Shown here piece after piece: positions 43,101 to 50,203 of a stretch of DNA of 64,000 bases; the stretch's first letter is position 1; each line of letters opens with the position of its first letter. The stretch is from Triops longicaudatus (taxonomy: Eukaryota; Arthropoda; Branchiopoda; Notostraca; Triopsidae): NCBI GenBank assembly GCA_022885665.1, contig JAGQDJ010000165.1:54586-118585 (forward strand), in the 5' to 3' direction. The notes under the pieces are model-generated. The model did no database searches. It was not told the origin of the DNA and saw nothing but the letters and a program-made list of their open reading frames with translations. Both the position numbers and the translations under genes were made by a program.

Positions 43101-46100
43101 TCGACGTCGGCAACCCGCACCCGGTCATACTGGCCTGCCCAGAAGGAACGGCAACGGGCCTAGGCACTAGTTGCTATGAGGCAAAACATCCTTGGTCCTT
43201 CAGTGGAAAATCTTACGCCCAGTACTCGCTGGTGGCGCCCATTGACAAACGACTGGTTGTTTCTCTGAAGGTCAGGACGATTCAGCCCACGGGGAGTTTG
43301 ATGTTTGCCACCGGGAGGGTCGATTACAGCATCCTAGAGGTCGTTAACGGCCAGGTCCAGTACCGGTTCGACTGCGGCTCGGGAGAGGGCCTAGTCAGGG
43401 TAACAGGAGTTTTGGTTTCTGACGGACGGTGGCATGACATCCGTGTGGAGAGATTGGGCAATACGGCCGAAGTAATCATTGACGGCCGTGAAAGGGCACA
43501 AGGTGCGGCCCCGGGCGTGAACGATGTTCTGAACCTGGAATCGAGTGACATGTACTTTGGTGCCGAAGTTAGGCAACTACCAGGCGCTCCAGGTTACGAC
43601 GACGTCCGTATGGGCTTCATGGGCTGTTTGGACGACATCCGGCTAGACCACGTGGCTCTGCCACACCACTTCAGTGCTAACACCGGTCCCTTTGCCAACC
43701 ATCTGGTACCCACGTCCTCCGCACCAGCAGTGTTGCGGCGTTTGGCCAATGTCGAGTTCCATTGTCGCGTGCCATTGGACCGACCAGGTTTGTGCGGCTC
43801 GCAGCCTTGTCATAATGGTGGCACGTGTCACGAGATGCCTGGTGGAACGTCCTACCAGTGCCAGTGCCCACCTCGGTTTATCGGCCAGCGCTGCGAGGTG
43901 GACACGGATCCTTGCGCGTCGTCGCCGTGTTTGTACAACGGCAAGTGTTTCAACCTGCAAAACGATTTCCGATGCGAATGTCCACCGCGTTTGAGCGGCA
44001 AGCGTTGCGAGTACGGCCGGTTTTGCAATCCCAATCCCTGCAAAAACGGTGGTATTTGTGAGGAGGGCACGAGTGGGCCGATTTGTAAGTGCCGTGGCTT
44101 TACGGGCGAGTTATGCAACGTGGACGTGAATGAATGCGAGCCAAATCCGTGCCATAACGGCGGCACGTGTATTAACATGGTAGGCAGCTTCCAGTGCCTG
44201 TGTGGCGGCAACGCCACTGGGGCGTACTGCACCGATCCATTGGTGACCGCGAATATTACGTCGAGTCAAAGTGGCATCACGTTGTTGGAGATTGTTTGCG
44301 TGGCTGTGGCGCTGTTGTTAGTCATTCTCGTGGTGCTGGGCTGGTGCCTCTATCGTCGTCATCGGCACAAGCGAAAGCGACATCGCCGAGCCAACAATTT
44401 GACGTCGGACGGTACGAATGGCAAAGAAATGATGCCTTTAAACTCCACCCGAGGGACGGACATAGGAGGATTCAACAGAACCTCGAAGATGAGCAACATA
44501 GAAGCCAGCCAGGTATTTTCCTTCTTAAATTTTCTTAGTTAATTTTGAGTTAAACTTTAGTTCGAGCTTTCGATGTAGCGATAGCCAGCATGTGAATTGT
44601 AACCAGGCATGTCAATTATATCTCATCTTTGTTTGACCTTACGTTTGTATACGCTTTCTCAGCAAGAAATGTGATCTAGTGTGTCGTATTATAACGCAAA
44701 ACAAGCGTGCATTAGCTTAGGTTTCGCTTAGTCCGAATATACCAACTTTATAACGTTTTTCGTGAGCACAAGCACTAACTGTCAAACGCAATTAAGCGAA
44801 AGAAGTTGCCTTTTAATGACAGCGTTTCGATAGTTCGAACGATTCGCATAGTTTTACGACCGTTTTGTAGCATTAGCCTTAATTTGCCATGCACTTTTGA
44901 GTTTGGAATTTCCTTACCATTTGTAACCAGTAGAAGGGAATAATGTGCACCAGAGCGCTAAAGTAATAAATATCCTACATCATAACCGGGTCCGTTTGTA
45001 TAACTGAAGAGCTGGGAACTTGTTGAGACAATAAAGAAAGCTAAGTTCTATAGATTAGGAAACAGCACGTTCCGTTCATTAAGAAAACTTTCCAGTATTT
45101 GTCACCAGAGTAAATAACACGCAGCTTATTGACATAACTTGTTCGCAAACCTTTTCAGCAAATTGGTACCGTAATGGTGCCGTAAACGTACATTATTATC
45201 GAGTTCGTATATAAATAATTGAGTGTAAATAGTGTAGCTTTTAATTATTTTGCAACTGACACATGACCGAAACGAAAGAATGTTTATTTTAATCGTTGTT
45301 TTTCTTTTTCGTTTTTTTTATGTTTCTCGTTCGTTCCCAAAGATCACACCCGCACCTGTCCTTCCGCCCCGCCCTGCTTCATATACGCCCAGTGGCGAAC
45401 CTACGTATATTCCTTTGAACAACTTGGACACCATTCGAAGCTACGGTTCGGCAGCGGATGATTTGGAAACATCGCCCATGCTTGGCCATCATAATTCGCC
45501 GGAATTCCAGCCTAATTTACATAGATGTAATCCCCATGCCGTGTCCTCACTTCCTTATCATCACCACCACCGTGAAGCGCTCTCGGAAACTGACAGTTTG
45601 CACAAACCTGCTTGGGCAGATATGGGCAATAATCTAAAAGGAGCTTATTATGATACTTCGAAATTAGGTACATAAAAAGGAAGCGTGACTCCTTTGAATA
45701 ATTTTACGAGATCCTCTTTGAAACCTATTGTTTCAATAAAATGTTGGGTACTTTTTCTCGTTTTGTAGACTTCAAAGGAGCCGAGCCTCCAGCTTGTAAT
45801 CTCAAAGTCATGCTAAATGACTTGAAGAAAAACAAAGATACCATGGGACCTAGTGTGAAAAATAATTCTTCGATAGAAGAATGTGGACGTAAGTTAGCTC
45901 TCTGTAAATATAGTTTAAGCTTCTGTACTAAAATGTGTCCTCAGACTAACAGTGTCATAAGAGCGAAAAGCAAAACGTTTGTAGGACAGCGTAGTCTTAA
46001 CACTATATTTTTCCTTACTAACCCCAGGATTTTTTTCCCTTTTTTACGACTTTGGGGTTTACTTTTTTGTTTGATTTCAAAATTCTCTCTGTGTTTCTTT

Positions 46101-48032
46101 TCTCGGCCGTGGATTGGTTGATTTCCAAGGCTCTGAGGTGTCGGTATTGGAGGACGTTGTAGGAATGGCATTAGCAACTACGCCCACTCCTTTGCCTCCC
46201 TTACCGCCTCCTATTCCTCCTTTGCCTAAGGATTACTCCGAATTTCAACGATTTCTTGACCTCATCGTCTTAACTCAATCGCAGGGGGGTAAGAAGGTTT
46301 AGCTTTACCCCCACTGAAACCACGCCCCTCGCCCCACCTCCTGTCTAACCACTTGTGAAATGAGCTTAAAGTGTTTTTCTCCGCATGAAATACTCGCAAG
46401 TTCTAACGCTTCCTTTGCATGCGTGCTGAATGAGAATGTTTAAAGAACTTAAGTTCTTTTCGTTGTTTTCTTGTGTTATGCATATGGAGAACAAACACTA
46501 ATTGTTATGTTTCACTGATTTTTTGCCTTTTCTTTACACTTTGGCATGCAGCACGCATCTCAGGAAGCTCCACAGGTAGAGATGAGTATCCTTTCTTCAT
46601 CTATTAGAGTTTCTTTAGTAGACCGTCGTTTACTAGTAAGGAATCCATGCCGGCTATCTTTGTTTATGCGTTACCAGGTGAATTCCCCCAAAAGAGTCAT
46701 ATGTGACATCACTTCTATGGTCACGTTTCTAGCGCACGATACCTCGTAAAGTTACTGCTAGTATAGTCAGTAAAGAATGATTGTTGTTGAGCGCCGGAAC
46801 GATCATATGATGTTTTCGGATTGGCAAGACTGGTGGCAGGATTCACTGACGCCTGTGTTTCGTCAAAGATGTCCGGAATGGATTATACGTAGATACTTTC
46901 CTTTAAAACAGAACCGAGAGTAAAATTATAAAGATTTCATTTCACGGCTCCCTTCGAAATAATAATTCTGGTTGGTAATTTCCTAAACGCCATCTAGCGC
47001 CAATACCCGCTTGGCAATGCCCCACTGCTTTTATCGCATTTGAAAGCACGATACTTTCTCCTATTACTGCACATGAATTTCAAGCGTTAATGTGATATCG
47101 TTTGCATTTTAAAGGCTACCATTGGGACTGCTCAGACTGGGCGAATAATAGTCAGAATCCACTGCCCAATATAACCGAGATTCCAGGCGGGGAAATACCT
47201 GATTCTTCGAGCTTCCATAGCAATGAAAGCAACGAGTCAAATGCACACCAAGCAAACGACTTACCAGCAGGTATAAAAAATGTTGGATTACTTAGCCTAA
47301 CCTTTGTTGGACTACATTCTCTTAGGTCTCCATGAGCTTCAGCTTAATAAAAAGTTAATCCAATCAGATATTGAGGTCATTTATTTGTTTATTTTGTTTA
47401 TTTTCACTTTAGGTCGTAAAGTAAACCCTGAACGTGATTTGGATACGTTAGTAGAAGACAGACGCAGTTCCTTAGCTGGAATAGGAGGGACTGACTCGGA
47501 GTATGGAACGGATATTGACGTATGTTCACAAGATGACGGGTTCTCTGGTCGCAACTTTGCCGACATCCTGGCGCGGACGGGTTTGCGAACAGCGGGTGAT
47601 TTTGGTGCTCTCGTAGATTTGGACCACGAGTTGATGGCGCCAGGCAGCGAAATGGGCGAGTCTTTACCTCCGCCAGGGAACTATGCCCGTCATTTGAACG
47701 ACTACTTACCCCATCATAGCATAGCCAGTGAAACGGAAGCAGAAGAGCCCATCCGGATGGCAGACGCGGAGGAAGACGACGATGATGACGACGCACCATC
47801 TTTGAGCATTTCGCTTCCCAGCCAAAAAAGTAACAGCCGCGCTGGGCCTTTGCTCCTGAGGGGAAATGCCATGGGTGGAGAAGAGCAAGTTTCATTATCC
47901 ATGGGAAGCTATAAGAGCAACGCTAGTTGCAGTGACGTCTCCAATTTGTGCGAAATTGAAGATTCGGAGTACGAAGATGATCGCCGACCTAGCATCAAAA
48001 GCAAACAGGGCGTCATCCAAACCGCCGTTTAA
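7054..48032 (+). CDS. kug: FAT-like giant cadherin (Kugelei / FAT1-3 class), 3' three quarters of the gene
   Basis: This is a single-pass adhesion receptor. In flies and vertebrates this class organises planar polarity, cell migration and actin at epithelial cell edges. I join 31 exons: 7054-7160, 11807-12014, 18969-19030, 23244-23435, 25557-25664, 26190-26345, 26867-27089, 27820-27959, 29291-29532, 29876-30120, 30907-31093, 31701-31929, 32257-32512, 32670-33349, 33964-34122, 34354-34525, 34977-35198, 35722-36162, 36413-36607, 37107-37412, 37553-37906, 38930-39466, 39657-39941, 40119-40379, 40470-44512, 45343-45667, 45769-45888, 46130-46288, 46552-46575, 47115-47270, 47413-48032. All phases match, giving 3,803 residues after the first partial codon. 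In order they encode about 25 cadherin repeats (DxNDNxP linkers), two EGF-like units, laminin G, four EGF domains, a membrane helix and a cytoplasmic tail. One laminin-G domain plus the tail motifs SYGSAADDLE and GYHWDCSDW place it with Kugelei/FAT1-3 rather than Fat/FAT4 (family knowledge). The start codon and signal peptide are upstream of the window. Splice sites are inferred from sequence only. Confidence 0.93.
7161..11806 (+). other. Cadherin intron, 4.6 kb
   Basis: Begins gtaaag and ends ttgcag. It contains the hAT-like element at 8086-8850. The two opposing frames of 108 and 121 codons around 9291-9705 overlap each other, have no domain and look like chance. No further exon is needed, because the protein reads continuously across the intron (PLSSSIE to VFIAVEDENDNVP). 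Confidence 0.8.
8086..8850. mobile_element. Non-autonomous hAT-like DNA element
   Basis: The left end starts TAGGGATAG and the right end is CAACCCTA, the inverse of TAGGGTTG. The first ~20 bases of each end pair imperfectly, both including CGGTTC. The 8 bases flanking each side are ATCATGCG and ATCGTGCT, a 6/8 match, as expected for an old 8-bp hAT target duplication. Sub-terminal zones (8120-8220 and 8660-8820) are filled with short direct and inverted motifs built on GAGTCGAAGTCGGTC. No transposase frame is present. The family assignment rests on ends and duplication length only. Confidence 0.6.
11807..12014 (+). CDS. kug: kug exon 2: linker and first half of the next cadherin repeat
   Basis: Starts VFIAVEDENDNVPQ, the calcium-binding linker that ends one repeat, then opens the next with VPENSPPKTPVLQ and ends in IDAQTG before gtaaac (phase 1). 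The TG-before-intron position recurs in most of the gene. Confidence 0.92.
12015..18968 (+). other. Cadherin intron, 7.0 kb
   Basis: This is the largest intron wholly within the window. Open frames inside are short and unrecognised. It holds a perfect 24-bp palindrome at 17115-17138, a CT repeat near 15836 and a TG repeat near 16362-16384. The protein is continuous across it (IDAQTG to LITTTGRRLDRE). Confidence 0.8.
17115..17138. repeat. Perfect 24-bp palindrome
   Basis: The half site ATATTACTGTTA is followed immediately by its exact reverse complement with no spacer. It lies in AT-rich intron sequence. No function is implied by context, and it may be a chance hairpin. Confidence 0.9.
18969..19030 (+). 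CDS. kug: kug exon 3: 62-bp mid-repeat exon with a GC donor
   Basis: Encodes LITTTGRRLDRETQAEHILE, the LDRE stretch in the middle of a cadherin repeat. The acceptor is tttttag-like (ccttttag). The donor is gcaagt, the minor GC-AG class, which keeps phase 0 into VTVSDNGEP at 23244. A GT donor in frame is not available nearby. Confidence 0.88.
19031..23243 (+). other. Cadherin intron, 4.2 kb
   Basis: Runs from the gcaagt donor to the ccaatag acceptor. No exon or element was recognised, and open frames are at most about 105 codons with no domain. Confidence 0.78.
23244..23435 (+). CDS. kug: kug exon 4: repeat end, DVNDNAPEF linker and start of the next repeat
   Basis: Encodes VTVSDNGEPALSSS, then VLDVNDNAPEFLERFYKVQV, then a charged stretch without the usual PExxxxG entry. 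In FAT1 the corresponding repeat also begins with an unusual long polar insertion (family knowledge). Phase 0 at both ends. Confidence 0.92.
23436..25556 (+). other. Cadherin intron, 2.1 kb
   Basis: Bounded by gtaaat and taacag. Nothing recognisable lies inside. Confidence 0.75.
25557..25664 (+). CDS. kug: kug exon 5: short exon inside a divergent cadherin repeat
   Basis: This is a 108-bp phase 0/0 stretch between acceptor taattaacag and donor gtaaga. It encodes 36 residues beginning INEPSEPPEMD and ending DTLQPLYR. The next exon continues VVAFDRDDGANAELEYS. FAT1-class proteins have a PLYRVIA-like run at this exact place (family knowledge), so the exon is needed to make a normal repeat. It lacks an ATG and is too short for ordinary ORF calling. 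Confidence 0.85.
26190..26345 (+). CDS. kug: kug exon 6: middle of the cadherin repeat
   Basis: Encodes VVAFDRDDGANAELEYS to LAPGQEFPLN, phase 0/0, between ttatag and gtgagt. It contains the DRD calcium ligands and the HPRTGVI turn. The open frame runs on past the donor but loses cadherin character there. Confidence 0.92.
26867..27089 (+). CDS. kug: kug exon 7: repeat end and start of the next, degenerate linker
   Basis: Encodes VRATDHGTPNKSGTARVSL, then SLPSEETSSHAPVLSPES in place of a DxNDNxP linker, then IGHSVAFIIAEDEDGDSIYY. The missing calcium linker means this inter-repeat joint is probably flexible. It ends in phase 1 before gtaggt. Confidence 0.9.
27820..27959 (+). CDS. kug: kug exon 8: second half of a cadherin repeat
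   Basis: Encodes GNEGDKFGININTGKVYL to DGIFTIFTQ, phase 1 in and phase 0 out at gtaagc. WEMQSLYNLNISITDG is the usual second-half strand pattern. Confidence 0.92.
29291..29532 (+). CDS. kug: kug exon 9: linker DVNDHTPVF plus a new repeat
   Basis: The acceptor cttcacag precedes LEVNVMDVNDHTPVFDRS. The exon ends KGTLTVAEKLDK at a phase 2 donor gtaaat. The VSENVEVGTEILHLVATDQD entry is canonical. Confidence 0.93.
29876..30120 (+). CDS. kug: kug exon 10: repeat end, linker DHNDHAPEF, next half repeat
   Basis: Phase 2 in, completing the Lys codon, then ETMSEHILTVLVKDQGTPS. The next repeat starts RVFETAAVGSVLASM and carries DRDRGDN before ISSG and donor gtaaag (phase 1). Confidence 0.93.
30907..31093 (+). 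CDS. kug: kug exon 11: second half of a cadherin repeat
   Basis: Phase 1 in after accggcag. Encodes GNVGGMFTIDPDSGMVRL to VVMAENDPPR, ending in phase 2 at gtaaaa. The AENDPPRF linker is a shortened DxNDNxP. Confidence 0.93.
31701..31929 (+). CDS. kug: kug exon 12: most of one cadherin repeat
   Basis: Phase 2 in after gttttag. Encodes FSSKEYGADVFEDVAPGTFV to LTIRTTNM, phase 0 out at gtatac. The usual DxDxG calcium ligand in the first half is missing (HVEGRSASS), as in some FAT1 repeats. Confidence 0.93.
32257..32512 (+). CDS. kug: kug exon 13: linker DVNDNAPVF and half repeat
   Basis: Starts AGAGAYCTVLIHVLDVNDN after cttaaag. The repeat has IPESAALGSLVF, then a short insertion SNDPLVIQ before ALDADSGTN. 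It ends in DTSTG at donor gtatgt (phase 1). Confidence 0.93.
32670..33349 (+). CDS. kug: kug exon 14: 680-bp exon spanning two repeat boundaries
   Basis: Phase 1 in after tttctag (AIRSMAVLDHETKP). Contains linker IMDVNDSPPVF, a full repeat ending in the linker-less VEPVEASGLAFAKDFY, and the start of the next repeat (VAENSTREST). Ends TVIVE at gtaagt, phase 0. The second joint lacks calcium ligands. Confidence 0.95.
33964..34122 (+). CDS. kug: kug exon 15: repeat end, linker DVNDNRPMF, next start
   Basis: After atgttgcag, ARSERGDEEKPRIAHTRL leads to VTVTDVNDNRPMFINLPYY and VVSLEAKRADVITK. Phase 0 on both sides (gtaata donor). Confidence 0.93.
34354..34525 (+). CDS. kug: kug exon 16: middle of a cadherin repeat
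   Basis: Encodes VHAVDRDVGENGDVRYELL to YELLVAAYDG, ending in phase 1 at gtaaaa. VDRDVGENG carries the calcium ligands. Confidence 0.93.
34977..35198 (+). CDS. kug: kug exon 17: repeat end with non-canonical linker, half repeat
   Basis: GIPPLSAEAAVRIKVIDRS then MPVFEKAFYAATVSEK and FALDFNTG, phase 1/1. IDRSMPVF lacks the NDN calcium ligands. The DxD motif in the repeat is also lost (ATSPMDRK). Confidence 0.92.
35722..36162 (+). CDS. kug: kug exon 18: half repeat, linker, full repeat
   Basis: Encodes LISVVDSLDFESKSQYE, linker EDANDCAPVF, then a repeat with SDRDSGANSQ and LDHETSTRHH, ending HIWVA at gtacgt (phase 1). The acceptor gtcaag is weak but gives the expected NTG-LISVV junction. Confidence 0.92.
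36413..36607 (+). CDS. kug: kug exon 19: linker DVNDNPPRF and half repeat
   Basis: Phase 1/1 after tggcacag. VTDVNDNPPRFDYPTY leads to LSEDAKRGQFV and ends at HPKTG, donor gtacag. Confidence 0.94.
37107..37412 (+). CDS. kug: kug exon 20: second half of one repeat, first half of the next
   Basis: Phase 1/1. VVTLATLHRFGDQASYVMN, linker replaced by LLSTNRHSPQF, then VMENRPSGTIVTRV and DADRGEFG, ending DEATG at gtaaga. Confidence 0.94.
37553..37906 (+). CDS. kug: kug exon 21: second half repeat, linker DENDNAPQF, next half
   Basis: Phase 1/1 after ttgcag. EILTRKSLDCEARNLYEV, RILDENDNAPQF, then ARDPDSGPGG and INPDTGEIFL before gtaata. Confidence 0.94.
38930..39466 (+). CDS. kug: kug exon 22: repeat end, one full repeat, next start
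   Basis: Phase 1/1. VNEVFQFFVRAEDRGVPSL, linker-less MGPLDKAPVFERPSS, a repeat with a Gly/Ser/Ala insertion near SGIATAGSGSAHAG, linker LDENDNAPEF, and VVAENADKKSS before gtacgt. Confidence 0.94.
39657..39941 (+). CDS. kug: kug exon 23: one repeat through linker YNDNPPQF
   Basis: Phase 1/1 after ttctacag. VAAQDKDHGSHGEVRY, TLDREEQDRY, VKDYNDNPPQFSQSHY, donor gtacgg. Confidence 0.94.
40119..40379 (+). CDS. kug: kug exon 24: one repeat
   Basis: Phase 1/1 after aataacag. VQEETLPGTVVVQLST, LDRETLATYN, TIDVLDNN at donor gtaaag. The next exon supplies DNPPYC to complete the linker. Confidence 0.94.
40470..44512 (+). CDS. kug: kug exon 25: 4.0-kb exon with last cadherin repeats, EGFs, laminin G and membrane helix
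   Basis: An uninterrupted 1,347-codon exon. About five canonical cadherin repeats (linkers DVNDNPPIF, DVNDNPPEF, DANDNAPIF, DVNDNPPTF, then degenerate EESRFPPVI) lead to a final divergent repeat and a membrane-proximal region, up to about 42790. EGF-like units lie near 42800-42977 and 42980-43090, and a laminin-G domain near 43140-43735 (WHDIRVERLG, GCLDDIRLD). Four EGF domains at about 43790-44235 carry six-cysteine patterns, and the last starts DVNECEPNPCHNGGTC, the calcium-binding form. A 23-residue hydrophobic helix at 44284-44352 is followed by the Arg/Lys/His stop-transfer run YRRHRHKRKRHRR. Donor gtattt after ASQ, phase 0. The open frame past the donor is a short read-through. Confidence 0.97.
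44513..45342 (+). other. Cadherin intron, 830 bp
   Basis: gtattt donor to cccaaag acceptor. AT-rich with no feature recognised. Translation into it stops after eight codons. Confidence 0.75.
45343..45667 (+). CDS. kug: kug exon 26: first cytoplasmic exon
   Basis: Encodes ITPAPVLPPRPASYTPS, then the conserved FAT-class tail motif SYGSAADDLETSPM, and a His run. The acceptor cccaaag follows a T-rich tract, and the donor gtacat is phase 1. PVLPPRPAS is an SH3/EVH1-type proline stretch. Confidence 0.93.
45769..45888 (+). CDS. kug: kug exon 27: symmetric cytoplasmic exon
   Basis: 120 bp, phase 1/1. Encodes DFKGAEPPACNLKVMLNDLK to SSIEECG, with donor gtaagt. Because both ends are phase 1, inclusion or skipping would keep frame. 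Confidence 0.85.
46130..46288 (+). CDS. kug: kug exon 28: proline-rich symmetric cytoplasmic exon
   Basis: 159 bp, phase 1/1, acceptor tttccaag, donor gtaaga. Encodes SEVSVLEDVVGMALATTPTP, then LPPLPPPIPPLPKDYSEFQR. The proline run fits profilin, SH3 or EVH1 ligands (inference). Fly and vertebrate members of this class act on Ena/VASP and WAVE (known). Exon status rests on frame, phase and splice sites. Confidence 0.75.
46552..46575 (+). CDS. kug: kug exon 29: probable 24-nt microexon
   Basis: Sits between a strong pyrimidine tract with acceptor catgcag and donor gtagag. Phase 1/1, adding eight residues (ARISGSST in context). Supported by phase agreement and splice signals only, so it could be chance. 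If real it is a cassette candidate. Confidence 0.5.
47115..47270 (+). CDS. kug: kug exon 30: conserved YHWDCSDW cytoplasmic exon
   Basis: Phase 1/1, acceptor ttttaaag, donor gtataa. Begins YHWDCSDWANNSQNPLPNIT, a hallmark of FAT1-3/Kugelei tails, then PGGEIPDSSS and a Ser/Asn-rich stretch. Confidence 0.92.
47413..48032 (+). CDS. kug: kug exon 31: last coding exon, acidic tail with PDZ-ligand-like end
   Basis: Encodes GTDSEYGTDIDVCSQDDG, NFADILARTGLRTAGDFG, an acidic run EEDDDDDDAPS and the end KQGVIQTAV followed by TAA. QTAV fits a class I PDZ ligand (T at -2, V at 0), and vertebrate FAT1 also ends in a TxV motif (family knowledge). Acceptor cactttag, phase 1. Confidence 0.94.
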
Positions 48033-50203
48033 AGCGATCTTGAAATGAGTGGAATCTTGTCCAATGTATCACATCCCTTAATTAACGTTAAGTGTCGAGA
48101 CCTGGCCTTTCCAGTGCCTGAGCAGCTAGAAGCAAAGTAAATCCAGAAAAAAAGGAACATTAAACTAAAGAATTGCAGAAAATTATTTTTGGATGAAAGT
48201 GTAGTGCCAGGTGCGCGTGAACAAAAAAACAACGGATTTTAGATTTTTTTAATCAATGCAAGAAACTAATAAGCTTTTGCTTCCGGGGTACATCAACCCC
48301 CCAACCCGTTTAACCTCCCAATCAAGTTTTATATCCCCGCTGTTCTTTTTTTTTTTTTAAAGAAAGTTTTACCTGAAGCCTTGTCTGGCTTTTTACCGAC
48401 TATGTCAATACTTATTTTCCTTTCGACATATTATTTGAATTTTAAGACTTTTTGTAATGATGGACATTACTGATGAAGCTCAAATTAGTCCTTTTCTAAT
48501 TTGAACTAGTGTTGACCTGCTGCAATTGTTTTGTATAGTTTTTTTTTCACGCCGTATTGTACGATGCGGAACACACATTCATAGTGCAATGGGCCAAACC
48601 ATTTTTTTTTTTATTTTTTATTATTATTATTATTATTTTTTTCTTCAAAAGCGTGCTTGTTGGACGCGTTTGGAGAACAATGGTATGAATGGGTGGGAAA
48701 CAAACATTAAACCGGAAAGGGAGGGGATAAGTGAAGAAGAGTGATCTCTTGAAAATTGTGCCACTCTGCAATGCCATGTGGAAGAGATAGTGGTTGAAAT
48801 GAGTTAAAAGTAGGAAACTTGAGGAAAGAGTGTTCTGTGAATTGTATACAATGCAGATATGTATAAAAACGGGTGTATTTATAATGTAAAGTGTGCTTAT
48901 TTTATGAACTAGATCATACATTCGAAAGTTGATCCCGAATATTTTCTTGCCTTGTCATTGAAGCCGTACAACTTTTTATAAAATTTGATTTTTAATACCG
49001 TTTACAAATATCCACAGTTTTTACAGTAAGATTGCTAAACTTTGCTTTCATCATGGATGTGTGGCTATTTGTGTCCTCGCAACAGTTTACGTATTATGCG
49101 TAGCCACGCACCTTCCAGTTACTGGAGCTCCAGATTAGCATTCTAACGTGAAAAGATTTTACATAAATCAGCGTAAGTTACAGCAATTGGTTCACTTTTA
49201 CTGAATGGCTCTCATACATTTAGTTAAAACGACTTCCTAGGAAGATAACCGTTTCGTGACTGGTGTTCTACGAGTGGGAATAACACATGAAAATATAAGA
49301 AACTTCATTTGAAGGTTACAACGCCAGTCAACCAGGTACACTAGAAACAGTTAAGTTCTGTCACGCCACCCATTCGTTAATCTATAGAGTACAACTGTAC
49401 CCTATACAATGCACTAAATACGGAAAAAAAGTGCATTGGGTTTTCGACTTTAAAAGTTGCGATGTTACATTCCTTTCTGTTTTTGTTTGTGGTTTAGGGG
49501 CATCTCTGCTATCGGATAAGAGAGTTTGGGTTTGTCACTGCGTAACTTGTGACATACGTTGGTGGAGATGTATTACTACTGTTGGACTGTAATGGACGGT
49601 CACTGCACTGAGTTTTCTTTGTTGTTCGAAAATCAGACGGAAGAAAATTTTTGCTTTCTTATAATTTATAGAATGGATAAACTATAGTTGGTCACTCAGT
49701 GTTCGACATTAAATAGTAATAAGCGAGCACAAACACGTAGACACAAATTGATTAAGGATCGGATTTTACATAACAAACGCTGGTGAAATGAGAAGTGGTT
49801 ACAAAAGTGTAAATGACGAATAACAAAACTGGTTTGGGTTACCGAAAAGTACCGACCACTATATGGCTATCTCTGAGCTCACTCGCTTCTACTTGCTGCC
49901 TGCCTGTCAGTATTCAACTCCCTACCTTTGCTCCCCAATTCTTTTTTACCTCTGAGTCATAGCCTGGGGGGGGGGGAGAATGGGGCAAAACTTAGTCCAC
50001 ATGTACGGGGGTGCATAGCAGTAGCAAGTCGGTAGTTGAAGGAAACACAAAGCAACAAAAATATTGAATATCCTTTTAAAAATCTTTATTTCATCAAAAG
50101 GTCAGGTCTTACTGGTTGAACACAGCGTATCTGTACACAGTCTATATACATCCGTACAGTGTCTTTAAAAAATTTCTGAAATCACAAAATCGTAAGATAC
50201 TAT
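48033..50203. other. Cadherin 3' UTR and convergent intergenic region
   Basis: Follows the cadherin stop. A variant polyadenylation signal ATTAAA lies at 48159-48164, but no clear AATAAA is seen, so the transcript end is not fixed. A TTA microsatellite is at about 48619-48638 and a G homopolymer near 49965-49975. No gene was recognised. The cuticle gene on the other strand ends convergently at 50204. Confidence 0.6.
50085..50090 (-). terminator. Polyadenylation signal AATAAA of the cuticle gene
   Basis: AATAAA on the minus strand, about 115 bases after the stop codon at 50204, in a suitable place for the cuticle transcript. Confidence 0.6.

Larger units (their letters stand above)
27090..47412 (+). 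other. Remaining cadherin introns, collective note
   Basis: Introns over 300 bp in this part are 27090-27819, 27960-29290, 29533-29875, 30121-30906, 31094-31700, 31930-32256, 33350-33963, 34526-34976, 35199-35721, 36608-37106, 37907-38929 and 46576-47114. None holds a recognised gene. Poly-T/poly-A tracts flank several, and 27549-27585 is an AT-rich hairpin. Open frames inside are short and unrelated to cadherins. Confidence 0.75.

Noticed and set aside
48600..48650. TTA microsatellite and T tracts after the cadherin stop
   Set aside because: Ordinary low-complexity sequence, with no CRISPR-like spacing or coding capacity.
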